A stretch of 64,000 bases of DNA from Janthinobacterium sp. GW456P (lineage in GTDB: Bacteria > Pseudomonadota > Gammaproteobacteria > Burkholderiales > Burkholderiaceae_D), in the NCBI RefSeq assembly GCF_002127655.1, contig NZ_NEHB01000002.1:1-64000 (forward strand), given 5' to 3'. Below the pieces are notes generated by a model. It was not told the DNA's origin and did no database searches. It saw nothing but the letters and a program-made list of their open reading frames with translations. The position numbers were made by a program, and so were the translations under genes. The first letter of the stretch is position 1; every line of letters begins with the position of its first letter. Of this stretch, positions 27,372-35,790 are shown piece after piece.

Positions 27372-28148
27372 ATGCCGGGCAGCACCGGCTTCTGGCGCGA
27401 CCCGGCTCTGCCCCATGTGGAAAGCCGGCGCGCCTGCCGCAGCCGGGCGTGCTACAAGCCGCACAGCCATCCCACGTTTTCCATCGGTGCCGTCGACGAA
27501 GGCGGCAGCATCTTTACGGGCAGCAAAGACGGCAAGGTGGCCCTCGGCAATGGCAGCCTGGTGCTGGTGCCGGCCGGCTGCGTGCACGCCTGCAATCCCC
27601 TGCCTGACACCGTCTGGAGCTACCAGATGCTGCATCTCGATGCGCAATGGCTGCAAACGCACGCGCCGGCGCTCGATGGCGATACGGCGACGGTGTTGCA
27701 CTGCCCGCTGCGGTACGCGCAGTTTTGCGCCATGCATGCGCTGCTGTTTTCAACGGCGGGCGCAAGTGAAAAAAATGCGGCGCTGCTGGCGTTCCTGGGC
27801 GCTTGCGCCAGCGCCCGTGCAGACCTGCTGCCCTCGGAACGCAAGTCCGTGCCGCTGCAGCTGGCGCCCGTGCTCGCAACGCTGCGGGCGCACCCCTCGG
27901 CCAGCCTGCGGCAACTGGCGCAAGCGGCAGGCTTGAGCCCGTATCAATTGATTCGCGTCTTTCGCGCCGCCACGGGCATGACGCCGCATGCCTACCAGTT
28001 GAACGCGCACGTGAACCGCGCGCGCAGCCGCTTGCAGGCAGGGACGGCGTTGGCGCAGCTGGCGCATGAGCTGGGCTTCGCCGACCAGAGCCATTTCCAG
28101 CGCGTGTTCAAAGCCCATACGGGCATTACGCCGGGACGCTACCGCTAA
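27372..28148 (+). CDS. AraC-family transcriptional regulator
   Basis: A 258-residue regulator. The N-terminal part is a cupin-like AraC ligand-binding domain (CYKPHSHPTFSIGAVDEG, LVLVPAGCVHACNPLP). The C-terminal 100 residues hold two helix-turn-helix motifs: LRQLAQAAGLSPYQLIRVFR and LAQLAHELGFADQSHFQRVF, ending GITPGRYR. It starts two bases after the rng stop but belongs functionally with the LysE-type exporter 75 bases downstream, a common AraC/LysE pairing. It probably controls that exporter in response to its substrate. Confidence 0.92.
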   Translation: MPGSTGFWRDPALPHVESRRACRSRACYKPHSHPTFSIGAVDEGGSIFTGSKDGKVALGNGSLVLVPAGCVHACNPLPDTVWSYQMLHLDAQWLQTHAPALDGDTATVLHCPLRYAQFCAMHALLFSTAGASEKNAALLAFLGACASARADLLPSERKSVPLQLAPVLATLRAHPSASLRQLAQAAGLSPYQLIRVFRAATGMTPHAYQLNAHVNRARSRLQAGTALAQLAHELGFADQSHFQRVFKAHTGITPGRYR

Positions 28149-28223
28149 GCTGCAATTTTCTTCAATACGGGCTGCCGCCAGCCCCTGCATACTCGCGCAT
28201 CGCCATTGCCGGAGCCGACTTAC

Positions 28224-28847
28224 ATGCAGGATTTCCTCTTCATCGCCGCCGCCCACTTTCTGTCCCTGCTGTCGCCCGGTCCCGATTTTTTCCTGATCGC
28301 GCGCACCTCGCTGGCCCACGGCTGGCGCGCCGCCGCCGGCACGTGCGTGGGCATTACCGTGGCCAATGCGGTGTTTATCGTGGCGGCGTTTGGCGGACTG
28401 TCGGTGCTGCAGGCGGGCAGTACGGCATTCACGGTGGTGCGGCTGGCCGGATGCGCCTATCTGCTGTACCTGGGCTGGCTGTTCCTGCGCCATGCGGGCA
28501 AGAGCAGACTGGATGCAAAGCCCGCCAGCGGCAAGACGCGCTGGCGCGGCGGTCTCGTGATGGGATTCATGTCCGCCATCCTGAACCCGAAGAATGCGCT
28601 GTTCTACGTCAGCCTCGCCACCGTGCTGACCGCCAGGCAGACGAGCCCCGCTGCGATGGCGGGGTATGGCGCGTGGATGGTGTGCGCCGTGCTGGCGTGG
28701 GATATGGCGGTGGCGCTGGCCATCGGCAGCAGCGCCCTGCGCCAGCGCTTTGCGCGCGCGCTGCCGTTGCTGGAACGGCTGTCGGGGGTGATGCTGATCG
28801 TGCTGGCGGTGGTGCTTCTGGTTCAGGCCGGCAGCGGGTCCAGGTAA
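28224..28847 (+). CDS. LysE/RhtB-family amino-acid exporter
   Basis: A 207-residue inner-membrane protein with six hydrophobic segments. Family blocks are FLSLLSPGPDFFLIARTSLA near the N-terminus, GWRAAAGTCVGITVAN, and GLVMGFMSAILNPKNALFYV with the conserved NPK. Family members export basic or neutral amino acids or homoserine lactone-like compounds. The ATG at 28224 has GGAG nine bases upstream; a TTG at 28206 is possible but less likely. Its last 25 bases overlap the convergent gene at 28823. Confidence 0.93.
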   Translation: MQDFLFIAAAHFLSLLSPGPDFFLIARTSLAHGWRAAAGTCVGITVANAVFIVAAFGGLSVLQAGSTAFTVVRLAGCAYLLYLGWLFLRHAGKSRLDAKPASGKTRWRGGLVMGFMSAILNPKNALFYVSLATVLTARQTSPAAMAGYGAWMVCAVLAWDMAVALAIGSSALRQRFARALPLLERLSGVMLIVLAVVLLVQAGSGSR

Positions 28848-29362
28848 AACACGGCATACACTTTCAATGGCGACGTTTCCGTCGCCTTTTCCGAGCGCAC
28901 GACGGAGCAGTCGTCGGCGGCCAGGCTGCGCCAGTTCTGGATGCCGGCCTTGGCGAACATCGCGTGCGCTGGCGCGTTGGCGGCCAGGTCCAGCACCAGG
29001 CAGGCGTTGCGCGGGCCGGCGCCGTAGTTGACGGCGCGGATTTCGATGCCGAAAGTCGTCATCCACGGTTCCCACAAGCCTTTTTCCTTGCCGGCTGCGA
29101 TGCGGTCGAGCATCTCGCCAAAGGTCAAACCTTTTTTGACGGTATCGCGCAATGCCTGCAGCGACGGCGCCAGACGGGGATCGGGTTGCTTGTTGCCGGC
29201 GCGGATCTCGGCGATCGCCTTCAATTCCTTGATGATGGCCGCATCGCGCTCCGTATAGTCGCGCATGCGCGCATAGAATTCGGCGTCCAGAAAAGGATTG
29301 ACGGTCAGCTTGGCGACGCCCTCTTCGCGGCGTTTCGGGGAAGGCGTGTTGGTTTTGGTCAT
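28823..29362 (-). CDS. Conserved hypothetical protein
   Basis: A 179-residue soluble protein I cannot place in a family. It has a basic N-terminal tail (PSPKRREEG), a helical central part (DAAIIKELKAIAEIRAGN, then LRDTVKKGLTFGEMLDRIA), and a mixed C-terminal part ending YAVFYLDPLPA. The start at 29362 (MTKTNTPSP) removes a hydrophobic leader that is not signal-like; the alternative Met at 29410 is possible. It overlaps the LysE gene tail to tail by 25 bases. Confidence 0.6.
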   Translation of the reverse strand: MTKTNTPSPKRREEGVAKLTVNPFLDAEFYARMRDYTERDAAIIKELKAIAEIRAGNKQPDPRLAPSLQALRDTVKKGLTFGEMLDRIAAGKEKGLWEPWMTTFGIEIRAVNYGAGPRNACLVLDLAANAPAHAMFAKAGIQNWRSLAADDCSVVRSEKATETSPLKVYAVFYLDPLPA

Positions 29363-29428
29363 GGCGGTAGAGGGCAAGAGAAACAATGAGGGGCGCCAGT
29401 TTAACATCATGGCGCGTCGTCGGCGGCG

Positions 29429-29908
29429 TTAGCGCCGCTTGAATGTCGCGCCTGGCGGGTGCGGGGCGGCCACTGCGGCGCGCGTGCCAGGCTGCATGAA
29501 GCCGCGCCGCGGCCCGAACAGGTGGACGGCGCCCGCATACAGTCCCGCCAGCGGGAAGCGCACTTCCCTGAGCAACTGGTAAAAAATGGCGATCGAGCGC
29601 GCGCGGGTGACGGGAATCTCGGCGCGCCACTGGCACAGCACGTCATGCACGAGGCTGGCGTGATAGGTCGCCGGCAGGCCCAGGTGCTGCGCGCCATCGG
29701 GCGTGCCCACATAGAACAGGCCGAGCACGCTGATACAGGGCGAACAGCCATCCCAGGCATAGCCGGCGCGGATGCGGATGGCCGATTCGCGGATGATGAC
29801 CCACTGGTTTTCAAACTCGATGCCGTCAAGCAGGGGAGAACAATAGCCATAGTCGCTGTCCAGTGCATAGCGCCAGGCGTTGCCGGGCATGCCGAAATTC
29901 TTCGGCAT
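29429..29908 (-). CDS. DUF1353-like protein
   Basis: A 159-residue protein with the order of motifs typical of DUF1353: an early IRAGYAWDGCSP (family: Gly-aromatic-x-x-Asp-Gly-x-Ser), a central ASLVHDVLCQW with a His-Asp pair, and a late YAGAVHLFGPRRG. DUF1353 occurs in phages and bacteria and has no settled function. The start at 29908 has GGGAGG at seven bases. A perfect FNR-type box lies 63-76 bases upstream of the start, the right place for an activated promoter, so expression may rise without oxygen. Confidence 0.65.
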   Translation of the reverse strand: MPKNFGMPGNAWRYALDSDYGYCSPLLDGIEFENQWVIIRESAIRIRAGYAWDGCSPCISVLGLFYVGTPDGAQHLGLPATYHASLVHDVLCQWRAEIPVTRARSIAIFYQLLREVRFPLAGLYAGAVHLFGPRRGFMQPGTRAAVAAPHPPGATFKRR

Positions 29909-29970
29909 CAGCGGCCTCCCTGCTGTGCTTGCCGCCGTTGTCGCCTATCTGTCGTCTGCATGGCGTTGTC

Positions 29971-29984
29971 TTGATCAATATCAA
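29971..29984 (-). promoter_or_regulatory. FNR/Anr-type binding box
   Basis: TTGAT-CAAT-ATCAA is a perfect match to the TTGAT-N4-ATCAA consensus of FNR, Anr and FixK proteins. Its centre is about 70 bases upstream of the DUF1353-like start. If that promoter is class II (box at -41.5), transcription would begin near 29936 and leave a leader of about 28 bases. The only gene reading away from it is the one at 29429-29908. Confidence 0.6.
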
Positions 29985-30034
29985 TATCAAGATTTAAACA
30001 TACTCTGGCAAAAGATGGGCAACAAGTGGCAGGC

Positions 30035-31060
30035 TCAGGCGCGCGGCGGCGCCGTCGACTCGCGCACCACCAGCTCGGGCTTCAGGCGCACGTCGATCAC
30101 CGGGGAATCGGGCGAGGCGATGGTTTGCAGGATCAGCCGGGCCGCTTCCGTGCCGATGCCGTGGTGGCGGATGCGGATGGTAGTGAGTGGGGGACGGATC
30201 ATGTCCATGTAAGGCATGTCGTTGTGGCCCACCACGGAAATATCTTCGGGACAGCTCAAGCCCAGTTCGCGGATGGCGTCGTAGCAGCCGAGGGCCACCA
30301 GGTCGCTGCCCGTCACCACGGCCGTCGTTTGCGGCGATTGCCGCAGCAGTTCCAGCAGGGCCGCCTTGCCGCATTCGCGCGAATAGCCGCTGCTTTCAAA
30401 GACGAACGCTTGCGAGCGATCGAGTTCGCTGGCCTGGATGGCGGCCAGGAAACCGAGGCGGCGCACGTGGCCCGTGGACAGGTTTTCCGGGCCGGCAATG
30501 TGCGCGATATGGCGATGACCGAGCGCCAGCAAGTGTTCGACGGCCAGGCGCATGCCGACCGCGTCGTCGCTGACGACGCAGGAAGCCACGCCCGTCTCGT
30601 CGCTGCGGTTGACGGTAACGACGGGCACATTCTGGTCGATGCACATCTTGATGACGGGATCGTCGCGCCGTGCGGTAGCCAATATCAGGCCATCGACCTG
30701 CTGCCCCAGCAGGCGGTTGATGACGAACAGCTGCTCTTCCTCGTCGGCGCCCACGTTGGCGACGATGGCCAGGTAGCCATGCTTGCGCAAGCCTTCTTCG
30801 ATGCCCAGCAAAATCGGCGGGAAAACAGCGTTGGTGATGTCAGGCAAGACCACGCCGATGATGCGCGACTTGCGCGTGACGAGGGTGGAAGCGGCGCGGT
30901 TCGGCCGGTAGCCGAGGCGGCCCGCTTCGGCCAGCACGCGCGCGGCCACCTCGGCGCTGACCATTTGACGCGTTGCCGGATTCATCACGCGCGACACGGT
31001 GGAAAAGTGCACGCCGCTGGCCCGCGCAACGTCGCTTAAGGTGGGGTTCTTGTTTGTCAT
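30035..31060 (-). CDS. LacI-family transcriptional regulator
   Basis: A 341-residue repressor-type regulator. The N-terminal helix-turn-helix and hinge run from PTLSDVARASGVHFSTVSRV through RLGYRPNRAASTLVTRKS. The rest is the periplasmic-binding-protein-like sensor domain (IIGVVLPDITNAVFPPILLG to RPPLTTIRIRHHGIGTEAA). The start at 31060 (MTNKNPTL) is the usual position for the family. It is divergent from a malic enzyme gene, and the shared 206-base gap holds two near-identical LacI-type operators, so it probably represses both genes. Confidence 0.95.
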   Translation of the reverse strand: MTNKNPTLSDVARASGVHFSTVSRVMNPATRQMVSAEVAARVLAEAGRLGYRPNRAASTLVTRKSRIIGVVLPDITNAVFPPILLGIEEGLRKHGYLAIVANVGADEEEQLFVINRLLGQQVDGLILATARRDDPVIKMCIDQNVPVVTVNRSDETGVASCVVSDDAVGMRLAVEHLLALGHRHIAHIAGPENLSTGHVRRLGFLAAIQASELDRSQAFVFESSGYSRECGKAALLELLRQSPQTTAVVTGSDLVALGCYDAIRELGLSCPEDISVVGHNDMPYMDMIRPPLTTIRIRHHGIGTEAARLILQTIASPDSPVIDVRLKPELVVRESTAPPRA

Positions 31061-31123
31061 GGGCTTCCCGGATCGCAATACTGTGATTTTATCGTAAAAA
31101 TTCCCCATTTCGTCAAAAACCGA

Positions 31124-31135
31124 GCAAACGCTTGC
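31124..31135. promoter_or_regulatory. LacI-type operator O1
   Basis: GCAAACGCTTGC, embedded in AGCAAACGCTTGCAT, shares 13 consecutive bases with the site at 31201. It lies just upstream of a possible lacI-gene -35 box (TTGACG on the minus strand, 31111-31116). Confidence 0.7.
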
Positions 31136-31191
31136 ATTGAAATAAAGCCGTTGCCCAAAGCGGTTTTGGTACGCTTAAGTACATTCCAGCC

Positions 31192-31220
31192 TTGACAGCG
31201 TGCAAACGCTTGCATACCAT
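31192..31220 (+). promoter_or_regulatory. Malic enzyme promoter with operator O2 in the spacer
   Basis: TTGACA (31192-31197) is a perfect -35 box, followed after 17 bases by TACCAT (31215-31220, four of six matches) as -10. The palindrome TGCAAACGCTTGCA (31201-31214) fills the spacer, so a bound LacI-family protein would exclude RNA polymerase. The promoter places the start of transcription near 31227, leaving a 40-base leader before ATG 31267. Confidence 0.7.
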
Positions 31221-31266
31221 GGCTCGGACTTACCACTTGGGCCTGGTTGCCCCTTCCAGAATTCCT

Positions 31267-32523
31267 ATGTCTACTTCCCACAGCAAGCACGCCGAACAGA
31301 ACGGCGAAACCTTCAACCTGAAAGAAGCCGCCCTCGCCTATCACGCGGAACCCCGCGCCGGCAAGATTTCCGTTACGCCAACCAAACCGCTGGGCGACGC
31401 CCGCGCCCTGACCCTGGCGTACTCGCCGGGTGTGGCCTTCGCCTGCGAAGCCATCGTGGAAGATCCGCGCACGGCCGGCACCTACACGTCGCGCAGCAAC
31501 CTGGTGGCCGTGATCACCAACGGCACGGCCGTGCTGGGCCTGGGCGATATCGGCCCGCTGGCCAGCAAACCGGTGATGGAAGGCAAGGCTTGCCTGTTCA
31601 AGCAGTTCGCCGATGTCGATGTGTTCGACATCGAGCTGGCCGAGAACGATCCCGACCTGTTCATCGACACCGTGGTGCGCATGGAGCCGACCTTCGGCGG
31701 CATCAACCTGGAAGACATCAAGGCGCCCGACTGCTTCTATATCGAGCAGCAATTGCGCAAGCGCATGAACATTCCCGTCTTCCACGACGACCAGCATGGC
31801 ACGGCCATCATCGTCGCGGCCGGCATCCTGAACGGCCTGGAACTGGTGGGCAAGGATATCGGCAACGTGAAAGTGGCCGTCTCGGGCGCCGGCGCGGCCT
31901 CGATCGCCTGCCTGGACTTGCTCGTCTCGCTGGGCCTGAACAAGTCGCTGCTGAAAGTGTGCGACAGCCAGGGCGTGATCTACCCGGGCCGCGATGCCAA
32001 CATGGAAGAGAACAAGGCGCGCTACGCGAACGATACGAGCGACCGCGACCTGGCCGACGCCATGGTCGGCGCCGACATCTTCATCGGCGTCTCGAAGGGC
32101 GGCGTGGTCAGCGCACAGATGGTCGAATCGATGGCCGCCAAGCCGTTGATCTTCGCCCTGGCCAATCCGCATCCGGAAATCGCCCCTGAAAAGGTCCACG
32201 CCGTGCGCGACGACGCCATCGTCGCCACGGGCCGCTCGGATTACCCGAACCAGATCAACAACGTGCTGTGCTTCCCGTACATCTTCCGCGGCGCGCTCGA
32301 CGTGGGCGCCACCACCATCAATGAAGAGATGAAATTGGCCTGCGTGCGCGCCATCGCCGCGCTGGCCAAGGAGCCGTTGCCGGGCCACGAGAGCAGCGCC
32401 CTGACGCCGTTGCAACTGATCCCGTCGCCGTTCGACGAGCGTCTGCGCAGCTGGGTCGCGCCTGCCGTGTCGCAAGCGGCCATCGCCACCGGCGTGGCGA
32501 CGCGCGTGCCAACGCTGGCCTGA
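31267..32523 (+). CDS. NADP-type malic enzyme, short form
   Basis: A 418-residue enzyme that oxidatively decarboxylates malate to pyruvate. It has [15 protein letters not shown], the catalytic block [25 protein letters not shown] (metal and substrate residues), [19 protein letters not shown] and the nucleotide-binding [14 protein letters not shown]. The MaeB type of this family usually carries a C-terminal phosphotransacetylase-like domain to about 760 residues; here the chain stops right after the malic enzyme domain. I start it at 31267 because the promoter leaves the ATG at 31219 untranscribed or at the very 5' end. Control by the divergent LacI-type regulator is likely. Confidence 0.9.
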   Translation: MSTSHSKHAEQNGETFNLKEAALAYHAEPRAGKISVTPTKPLGDARALTLAYSPGVAFACEAIVEDPRTAGTYTSRSNLVAVITNGTAVLGLGDIGPLASKPVMEGKACLFKQFADVDVFDIELAENDPDLFIDTVVRMEPTFGGINLEDIKAPDCFYIEQQLRKRMNIPVFHDDQHGTAIIVAAGILNGLELVGKDIGNVKVAVSGAGAASIACLDLLVSLGLNKSLLKVCDSQGVIYPGRDANMEENKARYANDTSDRDLADAMVGADIFIGVSKGGVVSAQMVESMAAKPLIFALANPHPEIAPEKVHAVRDDAIVATGRSDYPNQINNVLCFPYIFRGALDVGATTINEEMKLACVRAIAALAKEPLPGHESSALTPLQLIPSPFDERLRSWVAPAVSQAAIATGVATRVPTLA

Positions 32524-32581
32524 TCGGCACAAGAAAGATTCGCCGGCCTTAATAAAATTACAGTAAGTTACCATTGCTTAC

Positions 32582-32613
32582 AAAAAAACCATGGGTCAAA
32601 ACCATGGTTTTTT
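32582..32613. terminator. Rho-independent terminator after the malic enzyme gene
   Basis: AAAAAACCATGG and CCATGGTTTTTT form a 12-base-pair stem around GTCAAAA, with T runs on both strands. It ends the malic enzyme transcript. Confidence 0.85.
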
Positions 32614-32690
32614 CGTTTATACCCTTGGGTTTGGCTAATTACTTTCCAGGCAGCAACTTTTGCGTCGGCGTTTTTGTATGAACCTTCGAT

Positions 32691-32696
32691 TACAAT
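32691..32696 (+). promoter_or_regulatory. Possible -10 box for the O-antigen ligase gene
   Basis: TACAAT lies 64 bases upstream of ATG 32760 in an AT-richer stretch. No good -35 box is apparent. Confidence 0.35.
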
Positions 32697-32759
32697 GACG
32701 CCTGCTTTATGTTGCTACAGTTGCCATAATGGCGACGACGTGCGTTACCAAGGATATTC

Positions 32760-33971
32760 ATGCTCGGCTTGACCTCTGTTTGTGTTTTTCTCTTTTCGGC
32801 ATTGGCGTTGGCTGTCACCAGCGGATATTCCCTTGGCGCGCTGGTTCTTCTGCTGGCCAGCAGCTGGTTGCTATGGAAACGTCCCCGCCTGAACCTGCAA
32901 CGCCAGGATTATCTACTGCTGGGCACGCTGTTGCTGTATTTCTGTGTTTTCACGGCCAATATGCTGTACCACGCGGATCCGGCCCGTGAACTCGACATCC
33001 CCCTGCGCGCGCTGCTGGCGGCGCCCGTCATGCTGCTGTTGATCGCCTATCCGCCCCGTGCGGCCGCATGGTGGGGCGGCTTGGCTGTCGGCGCCATTGG
33101 CGGTGCCGCTCTTGCATCCTGGCAACTGCTCATGCTTGACATGCCCCGTCCTCAGGCCGCCACCAGCAATGCCATCCATTATGGCAACGTGAGCATACTG
33201 CTGGGGATGTTATGCCTCTGCGGTCTGGGCTGGGCGCGGGCCAGCAGCTATCGCCTGGTATGGATCAGCTTGTTACTGGCCGGTGGCGTGGCGGGCATCC
33301 TCGGTTCCATCATCAGTGGCAGCCGTGGCGGCTGGTTGGCCTTGCCCGTCTGCGGCTGCGTGTTTTCCTTCTATTACTCGAAGGGCCGCAGCACTTACTA
33401 CCTGGGCGCTCTGATGAGCGCACTTGTCGCCGTGTCCATATCTGCCTACATGCTGCCCGACTCCCCCGTACCGCAACGCGTCAAGGCCGCGGTAGAGGAC
33501 ATCAAAGAATTCAAAGACAACGATAATGCGACGACGTCCATCGGCCAACGCATGGAAATGTGGCGTACCGCATGGGCTCTTTCCGATGAGCATATCTGGC
33601 TTGGCATGGGCCGCAGCGGCTACCTTGCCGCCAAGCAAAAGCTTGCGGAGGGGGGCAAAATGGACGCCAGCATCAAAGACTACACCAACGCCCATAATGA
33701 TTACCTCGATGCACTCGTCAAACGCGGTATCGTCGGCGTATTGGCCTTATTGGCGCTCTTCCTCGTGCCGTTGGCGCTGTTTGTGCGAGCACTGCGTCAC
33801 GGCTCTGGCAGCGCCAGGCCGTTCGCGCTGGCCGGCGTGGTGCTATGCACCTGCTACATGATTTTTGGCCTGACGACGAGCTCGCTAACCCTGAATATCG
33901 GCATCATCATGCTGGTCTTCCCGATGGTGATATTGTGGGCCCTGTTGCGCCAGCAAGAGCGCACCGCTTGA
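32760..33971 (+). CDS. waaL: O-antigen ligase family protein (WaaL-like)
   Basis: A 403-residue inner-membrane protein with about eleven hydrophobic segments. The large periplasmic loop before the last helices contains IGQRMEMWRTAWALSDEHIW and DYTNAHNDYLDALVKRGIVG; the conserved His in this NAHNDYL block marks the Wzy_C/WaaL family. WaaL transfers finished O-antigen from undecaprenyl diphosphate to lipid A core. Neighbours MsbA and a heptosyltransferase-like protein support an LPS role over a general polymerase. ATG 32760 has AAGGAT nearby. Confidence 0.87.
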   Translation: MLGLTSVCVFLFSALALAVTSGYSLGALVLLLASSWLLWKRPRLNLQRQDYLLLGTLLLYFCVFTANMLYHADPARELDIPLRALLAAPVMLLLIAYPPRAAAWWGGLAVGAIGGAALASWQLLMLDMPRPQAATSNAIHYGNVSILLGMLCLCGLGWARASSYRLVWISLLLAGGVAGILGSIISGSRGGWLALPVCGCVFSFYYSKGRSTYYLGALMSALVAVSISAYMLPDSPVPQRVKAAVEDIKEFKDNDNATTSIGQRMEMWRTAWALSDEHIWLGMGRSGYLAAKQKLAEGGKMDASIKDYTNAHNDYLDALVKRGIVGVLALLALFLVPLALFVRALRHGSGSARPFALAGVVLCTCYMIFGLTTSSLTLNIGIIMLVFPMVILWALLRQQERTA

Positions 33972-34021
33972 GCTCGTTTTTCGCCTGACCGTTTTGCTGT
34001 CCCCTGCAAGGAACCATACCG

Positions 34022-35755
34022 ATGCTCACGCCTGACCTGAAGCGCCTGACCGCGCTGCACGCGCCCTATAAGAAACACCTGGCCCTAGCCCTGCTGGCGA
34101 TGGTCGTCACGGCGGGCACGGAACCGCTGCTGCCGTATGCGCTCAAGCTACTGCTCGACAATGGTTTTGGCGGCAAAGTGCGTTTTTCCTACTGGCTGGT
34201 GCCGCTGATCGTCATCGGCATCTTTGCCATCCGCGGCGCGTCGACGTTTGCCAGCAGCTACCTGATGAGCTATGTCTCCACGCGCATCCTCAACGAATTG
34301 CGGCGCAGGATGTTTGCCAGCATGCTGAACTTGCCCATCGACTTCTACAACACGCACACTGTGGGCAAGGTCATCAACTCCATCATGTTCGAAGTACAGC
34401 AGATCATCGAGATGGTGACCAAGGTGTTTACCTCGATCGTGCGCTCCTCGCTGACCGTGCTGGGCTTGCTGGCGTGGCTGCTGTACCTGAACTGGGCACT
34501 GACCCTGGTGACCCTGGTGCTGCTGCCCGTGCTGACCATCGTCGTACGCACCACGGGCAAGCGCCTGAAAAAACTCAACCGCGACTCGCTGGCCGTCAAT
34601 GCCGAGCTGACCCAGGTCATCGAAGAAACCACGCGCGCGCAACAAGTGATCAAGATCTTCGGCGGCCAGGCCTACGAGAAAGCGCGCTTCGAAGAGCGCG
34701 CCGAACAATTGCGCCGCTACAGCATGCGCATGACCACGACCTTTTCCGCCACCGTGCCCATCACGCAGGTGATCACGGCCGCTGCCGTAGCCCTGGTCAT
34801 CGTGATGGCCCTGTTCCAGTCGGAGCAGGGGCAGATCACGGTCGGCGGCTTTGTATCCTTCATCACGGCCATGCTGATGCTGCTGACGCCCTTGAAGCAA
34901 CTGGCCGAAGTCAACGGTCCCCTGCAGCGCGGCATGGCCGCCGCCGAGGAAGTCTTTTTGCTGATCGACAAGACGCCGGAACGCACGGGCGGCAAGCCGC
35001 TGGCCGGCCGCAGCGAAGGCCGCATCGAGTTCAAGGACGTGAGCTTTGCCTACCCCGGACATCCGGAACCGGCCCTGCGACACATCGACCTGAACATCGC
35101 GCCAGGACAAACGGTCGCCTTTGTCGGCATGTCCGGCGGCGGCAAATCGACGCTGGTCAGTCTGCTGCCCGGCTTTTACTCGGCCAGCAGTGGTGAAATC
35201 TTGCTCGATGGACAGAATATCGATGCCATCGCCTTGACCAGCCTGCGCAGCCAGATCGCCATGGTCAGCCAGCAGGTGGTGCTGTTCGACGATACCCTGG
35301 CCGCCAATATCGCGTATGGCGATGCGGCCCCGGACCGGCAGCGCATTGAGGCGGCCGCCGCGGCAGCCTTCCTGTCGGACGTCATCGACGGCTTGCCCGA
35401 CGGCCTGGAAACGCGCCTGGGCGACAATGGCTCGCGCCTGTCCGGCGGCCAGCGCCAGCGCGTGGCCATTGCCCGCGCCATTTACAAGGATGCGCCCATC
35501 CTGATCCTCGATGAAGCCACCTCGGCACTGGACACGGAGGCGGAACGGGCCGTGCAAGCGGCACTGGAACACCTGATGCAAGGAAAAACCACCTTAGTTA
35601 TTGCTCATCGACTATCAACAATTGAACGTGCGGACCGTATCGTGGTATTGTCACACGGGAAAATAATGGAAACCGGCAGTCACCAGCAATTATTGGACGC
35701 CAACGGCGCCTATGCCAATCTGCATCGCCTGCAATTTTCCCAGCAAGTGCTATGA
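34022..35755 (+). CDS. msbA: Lipid A export ABC transporter, permease/ATP-binding
   Basis: A 577-residue half-transporter that flips lipid A core across the inner membrane. Six helices (residues 20-310) precede the nucleotide-binding domain with Walker A (VGMSGGGKSTLVSL), signature LSGGQRQRVAIARAI, Walker B (PILILDEATSAL) and the switch His (LVIAHRLSTIERAD). Length and order match MsbA. AAGGAA stands upstream of ATG 34022. It follows waaL by 50 bases, probably on the same transcript. Confidence 0.93.
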   Translation: MLTPDLKRLTALHAPYKKHLALALLAMVVTAGTEPLLPYALKLLLDNGFGGKVRFSYWLVPLIVIGIFAIRGASTFASSYLMSYVSTRILNELRRRMFASMLNLPIDFYNTHTVGKVINSIMFEVQQIIEMVTKVFTSIVRSSLTVLGLLAWLLYLNWALTLVTLVLLPVLTIVVRTTGKRLKKLNRDSLAVNAELTQVIEETTRAQQVIKIFGGQAYEKARFEERAEQLRRYSMRMTTTFSATVPITQVITAAAVALVIVMALFQSEQGQITVGGFVSFITAMLMLLTPLKQLAEVNGPLQRGMAAAEEVFLLIDKTPERTGGKPLAGRSEGRIEFKDVSFAYPGHPEPALRHIDLNIAPGQTVAFVGMSGGGKSTLVSLLPGFYSASSGEILLDGQNIDAIALTSLRSQIAMVSQQVVLFDDTLAANIAYGDAAPDRQRIEAAAAAAFLSDVIDGLPDGLETRLGDNGSRLSGGQRQRVAIARAIYKDAPILILDEATSALDTEAERAVQAALEHLMQGKTTLVIAHRLSTIERADRIVVLSHGKIMETGSHQQLLDANGAYANLHRLQFSQQVL

Positions 35756-35790
35756 CACCACCGAATGAATACCTGAAATCGTACTGATAC

